From Chloroflexota bacterium (GTDB lineage: Bacteria; Chloroflexota; Limnocylindria; Limnocylindrales; CSP1-4), in assembly GCA_016875645.1 (NCBI GenBank), contig VGPE01000006.1, forward strand, positions 1 to 28,128: a DNA stretch of 28,128 nucleotides. Direction: 5' to 3'. Below, in pieces: positions 24,070 to 28,128 of the stretch. A model generated the notes under the pieces. It saw nothing but the letters and a program-made list of their open reading frames with translations, searched no databases and was not told the origin of the DNA. The translations under genes were made by a program, and so were the position numbers. Within the stretch, counting starts at the first letter, position 1. Each line of letters begins with the position of its first letter.

Positions 24070-25718
24070 TCAGCGCTTTGGCTCCCAGCGGAACAAGCGC
24101 ATGGCGACGACCGTCGCGACGACGAGCCAGAGCGCCATCGCGGCGAGGTCCGTCCAGGCGACCGTCGCGCCGGCCGGATCCAGCGCCGACGCCATCGCGT
24201 GGACGAATGGCCTCAGCGGGAACAGCGCCCCGATGCTGCCCATCCAGTCCGGGGTCCCGCCCATGAGGAAGATATCCGAGAAGAACGAGAGCGGCAGGAG
24301 CAGTGCCAGGCCGATGGCCGTGACGGCTTTGGTGCTCGGGGCGATCGCAACCAGCGCGTAGCCGCCCCCGCGAACGTCAGGGTCCCAAGGAGCGCCACAC
24401 CGAGGGCCAGGAGAACACCGCCGGCGTCGACCTTGACGGCGAAGAGCGCGATCGCGGCCGCGAACACCAGTGCTGCGGTCGCAAGGCCGATCAGGATCGC
24501 GGCGGCGGTCCGGCCCGCGAGGTACTGCCAGAGCGCGAGCGGCGTGCCGCGCAGACGCTTGAGTACCAGCCGATCGCGCGCGGTCGCGACCGCCTCGGGC
24601 AGGTTGATGAACGCGGTGACCGCGACGCCGTACACGGCCATGCCACAGGCGAAGAAGAAGGAGAACGGTCGACCCTGGGGTCGGAAGTCCGTCTGCCCGT
24701 ACATCGTCGCCATGAGCGCGTATAGCCCCACGGGCAGAGCCACGGCGAAGAAGACCGAGCCGAAGTCGCGCAGGGCGCCGCGCGTCGCCCAGCCCGCCTG
24801 GTCGACGACGAGCGTGGCAAGTCCAGGCCGGGCCAGCTGGGCAGCGTCCCGGGCGTTCCCCGCCGCCGTGCGGGCCGGCCTCCGCGCGCCTGACGCGACG
24901 GTCCCCGTCTCGCGGCGCATGCCCCAGACCGCCGCCAGCAGCCCGGCGACGCCCCAGGCCGCGATGAACGCCAGGGCCGTGAGGTCCCACCCGCTGCCCG
25001 TCAGAAACGGGTTGAACTGGTCCTGCAGCGTCGTAAGCAGGTGGCGCACTGGGAACAGGCTCCCGAGGGCATCGAGCCATGCCGGCGGGTTGGCGCCAAC
25101 CATGAACAGGCCCGACAGGAACGGGATGGCCACCGCTGTGGCCATCGCGAAGGTCTGGGCCGACGCGGCCGACGGCGCCAGGACGCCGACCGCGAGCCCG
25201 AGCATCGTGAGGGAAGCGATACCCAGGAGGATCGCAACGATCGTCGCCGGCACGGTGCTCCAAACGATCTGAACCTCGTAGGCCAGCACGCCGACCGCGA
25301 GCATCACCGCCACGGCCGCCACCGCCAGCAGCGCGGCGCCGCCGGCGCGGCCGACGAGGAAGGCCCACGCGGGCAACGGCGTGCCGTTGAGCCGCTTGAG
25401 GATCTTCTGCTCGCGCGCCAGCCCGAGGCTCGTCGCCACCGACGGGTATGTCGCGAACAGCATGCCCATGACCACCGCGCCCGGGGTCACGAACTGCATG
25501 ATCCGGACGCCGGTGGTCTCGTCGACAGCCTCGTTGCCGGCCAGCAGGCCGATGAGGACCAGCCACACGAGCGGCAGGACGAAGGTGAAGATCAGCGCGA
25601 TCCGGGAACGCCACAGGTCGCGCAGCGAATACCCGACCTGGTCGAGGACGAGACTCAGCGCCGTGGGACGACCAGCCGCCAGATTCCCGGGTGGCCGCAA
25701 CCCCGCCGCGACGCTCAT
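24070..25718 (-). CDS. ABC-2-type exporter permease, two permease halves fused; one-base frameshift at 24365-24369
   Basis: The protein (about 549 residues if intact) is two ABC-2 permeases in one chain, each with six hydrophobic segments. The halves repeat the same landmarks: LVLDQVGYSLRDLWRSRIAL with REQKILKRLNGTPLPAWAFL, and LVVDQAGWATRGALRDFGSV with RDRLVLKRLRGTPLALWQYL. So one gene supplies both halves of the channel. Near the end the frame breaks at a five-G run on the coding strand (plus-strand CCCCC, 24365-24369): TLTFAG continues as GGYALVAIAPSTKAVTAIGL in the next frame down to RLFRWEPKR and a stop. Adding one G restores everything. Since the rest is intact, a sequence error is more likely than a dead gene. 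Its ATG overlaps the ATPase stop (ATGA). Substrate is unknown; drug or lipid export is typical. Confidence 0.85.
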
Positions 25719-26680
25719 CGCGGGGTTTCCGTCACGGCCGCCTGCACCGTGCCGGCGGCCCTCTGCTCCGTGCCGGTCGCGCCGTTGGCGCCGACGAGCG
25801 CGAGATAGGTGTCCTCCAGTGAAGGACGGCTGACCGATAGCGACGGGACGTCGATGCTGCGCGCCACGGCCCAGGAGGTGAGCCGGCTCAGGGCAAGGGT
25901 CGGCTGCGACGTCGGGATCTGCCAATCGAGGCCCTCGTGGAGGACCTGGCCGTCCAGTTGAGGCAGATCGGAGGGTTCAACGCCTGCCGGCAGCCGGAAC
26001 GACAGGACCGACGTCGCCCGGCTGGTCGCCGCCAGTTCCTCGGGCGTCCCCAGCGCGACCAAGCGGCCGCGCGCGATGACCGCGACCCGGTCGGCCAGGT
26101 GCTCGGCTTCGTCCATGTAGTGGGTTGTAAGCAGGACGGTCTTGCCCATCGCGCGCAGGTTCTCCACCAGCTCCCAGGCCTTCCGTCGAGCCTCAGGGTC
26201 GAAGCCCGTCGTCGGTTCGTCGAGGAAGAGCAACTCCGGGTCGCCGACCAGCCCGAGCGCCAGGTCGAGCCGCCGCCGCTGGCCGCCGGACAGCGTCTTG
26301 ACCTTTGCGTCGCGCTTCTCGCCGATCCCCACGAGCTCCAGGACGTCGTCCGCGCCCAGGCGGCGGGGGTACATGCGGCGGTACAGCGAAACGAGCTCGC
26401 GCGGCGTGAAGTCCTCGTCGAACCCGGCCTCCTGGAGCACGATCCCGATCCGCTCGCGCAGTGCCCGGCCGCCGGTCTCAGGATCCTGCCCGAGCACCTC
26501 GACCCGGCCGGACGTGCGCTTCCGATGGCCCTCCAGGATCTCGACGGTGGTCGTCTTCCCGGCTCCGTTGGGCCCGAGCAGGGCGAAGACCTCGCCCTCG
26601 GGGATGGAGAACGAGAGCCCATCGACGGCTCTGAGATCGCCATAGAGCTTGACCAGCTCGTCGACGACGATGGCTGCCAT
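25715..26680 (-). CDS. ABC-2-type exporter ATP-binding protein (CcmA/DrrA type)
   Basis: The 321-residue ATPase drives the fused permease just downstream. It shows Walker A in LLGPNGAGKTTTVEILEG at about 35-52, the Q-loop GIVLQEAGF, signature LSGGQRRRLDLALGL at about 130-144, Walker B LLFLDEPTTGFDPEAR at about 150-165, and the switch His in LLTTHYMDEAEHLADR. A C-terminal domain of about 90 residues follows, as in drug and antibiotic exporters of the DrrA group. ATG 26680 is chosen: GGAGGT lies 11 bases upstream, whereas GTG 26689 would be too close to it. ATPase and permease are translationally coupled. Confidence 0.94.
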   Translation of the reverse strand: MAAIVVDELVKLYGDLRAVDGLSFSIPEGEVFALLGPNGAGKTTTVEILEGHRKRTSGRVEVLGQDPETGGRALRERIGIVLQEAGFDEDFTPRELVSLYRRMYPRRLGADDVLELVGIGEKRDAKVKTLSGGQRRRLDLALGLVGDPELLFLDEPTTGFDPEARRKAWELVENLRAMGKTVLLTTHYMDEAEHLADRVAVIARGRLVALGTPEELAATSRATSVLSFRLPAGVEPSDLPQLDGQVLHEGLDWQIPTSQPTLALSRLTSWAVARSIDVPSLSVSRPSLEDTYLALVGANGATGTEQRAAGTVQAAVTETPR

Positions 26681-26689
26681 GGCGACCAC

Positions 26690-27013
26690 CCACCTCCGCT
26701 GCCGGGCGGTACCTGCGCGTACCGAGCTCAGCTACGGGCAGTGTGGGGAGTACGGGCAAGTGCCGAAATGCCCGTCCGGGCCGGAAGAAGGGCGAGATCG
26801 CGGTTGAACCCGGGGTGGCACCTCGGTGGTGGTCGCCACGGTTGCGCGCCAGCAGCCCGGCCGGTACCGCGTGCGGGTCGCATGGATGGGCGGCACGATG
26901 GAGGCGTCGTTCCGAGGCCGCCTGGAGTCCTGACTCCGGCCACCCGGTGCCTGATGGTCGCGATCGCGGCGGCCTGCCCTGCGACTCACGACCGCGGACT
27001 CGCGTCCACCCGT
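26690..27013. other. Divergent intergenic region with hairpins and a T-box-like motif
   Basis: About 320 bases separate the exporter ATPase from the c-di-AMP receptor gene. On the plus strand GGTAC/GTACC (26708-26712 / 26719-26723) and CGGGCA/TGCCCG (26753-26758 / 26769-26774) form hairpins, followed by GGGTGGCACC (26813-26822), which matches the core of the T-box GGGTGGNACC. GTGG/CCAC and a stem around GGAGT/ACTCC near 26925-26942 lie further on. No specifier loop was identified and no aminoacyl-tRNA synthetase or amino-acid gene follows. This may be chance or a decayed leader. No protein gene is seen. Confidence 0.25.
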
Positions 27014-27019
27014 CATACT
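27014..27019 (+). promoter_or_regulatory. -10-like box of the c-di-AMP receptor gene
   Basis: CATACT ends 6 bases before the ATG and no ribosome site lies between, so a leaderless transcript is likely. No clear -35 box is seen. Confidence 0.4.
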
Positions 27020-27025
27020 CCACCC

Positions 27026-27331
27026 ATGAAGCTCGTGGTCGCGATCATCCACGGGGATGACGCCAAGGGCGTCGTCGATGCCCTGCTCCAGCGCGAGTAC
27101 CGCGCGACGCGGGTGAACAGTTCGGGCGGCTTCCTGCGCAGAACGAACGCCACGCTGCTGGTCGGCGTGGACGAGGCCGCGGTGGACGACGTCATCTCGC
27201 TGATCCGCTTGCACACGAAGGCGCGCTCCCAGGTCCGCGCGGACGGGGCGGCGGCGGGCTCCGACCGCAGGGCCGACGTGCGCGGGGCGGTGGTCTTCGT
27301 CGTCGACATCGAAGGCTTCACCCGCCTCTGA
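27026..27331 (+). CDS. Cyclic-di-AMP receptor, PstA/DarA family (PII-like)
   Basis: The 101-residue protein matches the PII-like c-di-AMP receptor family (DUF970). It starts with the family strand KLVVAIIHGDDAKGVVDALL, then YRATRVNSSGGFLRRTNATL at about 30-49, which carries the conserved S(T)GGFL-x(3)-N-T(A)TLL segment that lines the nucleotide pocket, and LLVGVDEAAVDDVISLIRLH. The C-terminus has a short linker before AVVFVVDIEGFTRL, the last strand. Homologues are trimers that bind c-di-AMP between subunits; their downstream partner is not known. The usual length is about 105-115. No diadenylate cyclase or phosphodiesterase gene lies in the window. Confidence 0.92.
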   Translation: MKLVVAIIHGDDAKGVVDALLQREYRATRVNSSGGFLRRTNATLLVGVDEAAVDDVISLIRLHTKARSQVRADGAAAGSDRRADVRGAVVFVVDIEGFTRL

Positions 27332-27462
27332 CCACGCCGCCGTGGCCGGACGGAGGTTCTTGCCGCAGGTCACGCCCTGCACCCGCCGCACACGCGAGCG
27401 CGACTGGTCCCTGGCGGATCCCAGGTGTCGATCGCGCCACCGACCGTGCCGGTGGTTCAAGC

Positions 27463-28128
27463 TCAGGACCCGGTTGCGCCACGGATCTCCGTGGCGAGGT
27501 AGTCGGCGAGCGGCCAGATTCCCTCCGCGAGGTCGTCCCAACGCTCCGCGGCTTCACCGAGGTAGATCGCCTGTGCGCGCTCGAGGACGGCCCGGTGCTC
27601 GTCGGGCAGTCGCGCCAGCGCCCAATCGGCGGCGGCGTCCTTCGATCGGATCGCGCCGGTCTCCACCGTGCTCCAGATCCGCGCCAGCGTGAGCAGCACG
27701 TTGCGCGTGTCCGACGCGAGGTCGGCCAGGAGCCTGTCCGTCTCGATCACGATCGCTCGCGTGAGTTCGTGATGTGGGACCGGGTCCAGCAGCGCGGTCG
27801 GCACCGGCCCGAGCAGCGGCCGGTTCGCCAGCAGCGCCATGGTGATCAGCACGGCGACGTCGGGGTTTTCGGCCGGCCACGGCTCAAGGTCACCGCGCGC
27901 GAACTCGTCGCGGAGCCAGTTGCCGAACTGGAAGTCGAAGCGCGTCGGCAGCCGGAACGGCCGGACCTCCGACTGCACCAGGATCGTCAGTTCCACGCGG
28001 CGGCCGGGCCCGGGCGACCCATCGCTCTTCGAGAGGCGCAGCAGACCGTCGACCAGTCGCCTCCGCTCCGGGCGCGTCGTGCGGCGCGTCGCCACGGCGA
28101 GGACGTCCAGGTCGCTCGCCGGCCGCAG
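27463..28128 (-). CDS. Aminoglycoside nucleotidyltransferase, ANT(3'')/AadA-like (5' end outside window)
   Basis: Enzymes of this type move AMP from ATP to streptomycin and spectinomycin. About 221 residues are visible; the frame is open to the right edge and there reads LRPASDLDVLAVATRR, the end of the GS-x-DxD nucleotidyltransferase motif, so the true start lies beyond the window. AadA landmarks follow: Glu in RVELTILVQSE (catalytic base position), Trp in FDFQFGNWLRDEF, DVAVLITMALL, LLDPVPHHELTRA, DTRNVLLTLARIWSTVETG and Asp in SKDAAADWALARLP. The Trp and Asp match residues that contact streptomycin and spectinomycin in AadA. There is no integron or transposon sign; it looks like a chromosomal gene. 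Activity on either drug is not shown. Confidence 0.9.
   Translation of the reverse strand: MRPASDLDVLAVATRRTTRPERRRLVDGLLRLSKSDGSPGPGRRVELTILVQSEVRPFRLPTRFDFQFGNWLRDEFARGDLEPWPAENPDVAVLITMALLANRPLLGPVPTALLDPVPHHELTRAIVIETDRLLADLASDTRNVLLTLARIWSTVETGAIRSKDAAADWALARLPDEHRAVLERAQAIYLGEAAERWDDLAEGIWPLADYLATEIRGATGS

Overview
The window is about 70% G+C and gene-dense. It looks like chromosomal sequence from a free-living bacterium, most likely Chloroflexota (Limnocylindria-like); an actinomycete-like lineage is the main alternative. The reasons are two F420/deazaflavin-dependent (Ddn-type) reductases, a c-di-AMP receptor of the PstA/DarA family, a DUF1015-serA-serC operon, a CruF-like carotenoid enzyme, and several genes that appear to start without a leader (TANNNT box 6-9 bases before the start codon). 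Taxonomy is inferred from gene content only.

Layout. 1-1090: two cyclophilin-type prolyl isomerases, the first cut by the window edge. 1090-1925: no protein gene, but a promoter, a folded RNA of about 180 nt and a perfect UUCG-loop terminator form a free-standing RNA gene, followed by short GC-rich tandem repeats. 1926-3855: a Ddn-type reductase and a YdeI/OmdA protein, divergent from a CruF-like carotenoid hydratase. 4197-5509: a tRNA-Arg(CCG) with the C-terminal remnant of a serine recombinase running into its antisense strand, a small Cys/His gene with its own terminator and a doubtful ORF; this looks like the scar of an integrated element. 5523-7266: an orphan DppC-type permease behind a SUKH (SMI1/KNR4) gene with a one-base frameshift. 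7503-10850: the serine operon DUF1015-serA-serC. 10949-13750: a LysA-like decarboxylase with an altered substrate-binding motif, divergent from a phosphotriesterase-family hydrolase. 13763-16187: a quinone-oxidoreductase-like MDR enzyme and a membrane-anchored Ddn-type reductase, divergent from a TetR regulator with a clear operator cluster. 16330-19381: DUF1801 protein, SnoaL-like protein, M48 membrane protease and S4 RNA-binding protein. 19418-24017: EamA transporter, two unknown proteins, Gfo/Idh/MocA oxidoreductase, amidase. 24070-26680: an ABC-2 exporter (ATPase plus a fused double permease, the latter frameshifted). 26690-28128: c-di-AMP receptor and, cut by the window end, an AadA-like aminoglycoside nucleotidyltransferase.

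Most of this is ordinary housekeeping and accessory metabolism. The strongest candidates for something undescribed are the orphan structured RNA at about 1362-1545, the LysA-like enzyme whose catalytic Cys is followed by Ala instead of an acidic residue, the DUF1015 protein locked into the serine operon, and the TetR/operator/Ddn reductase module. Two genes are each broken by one missing G in a run of five Gs on the coding strand, which suggests sequence error rather than decay.
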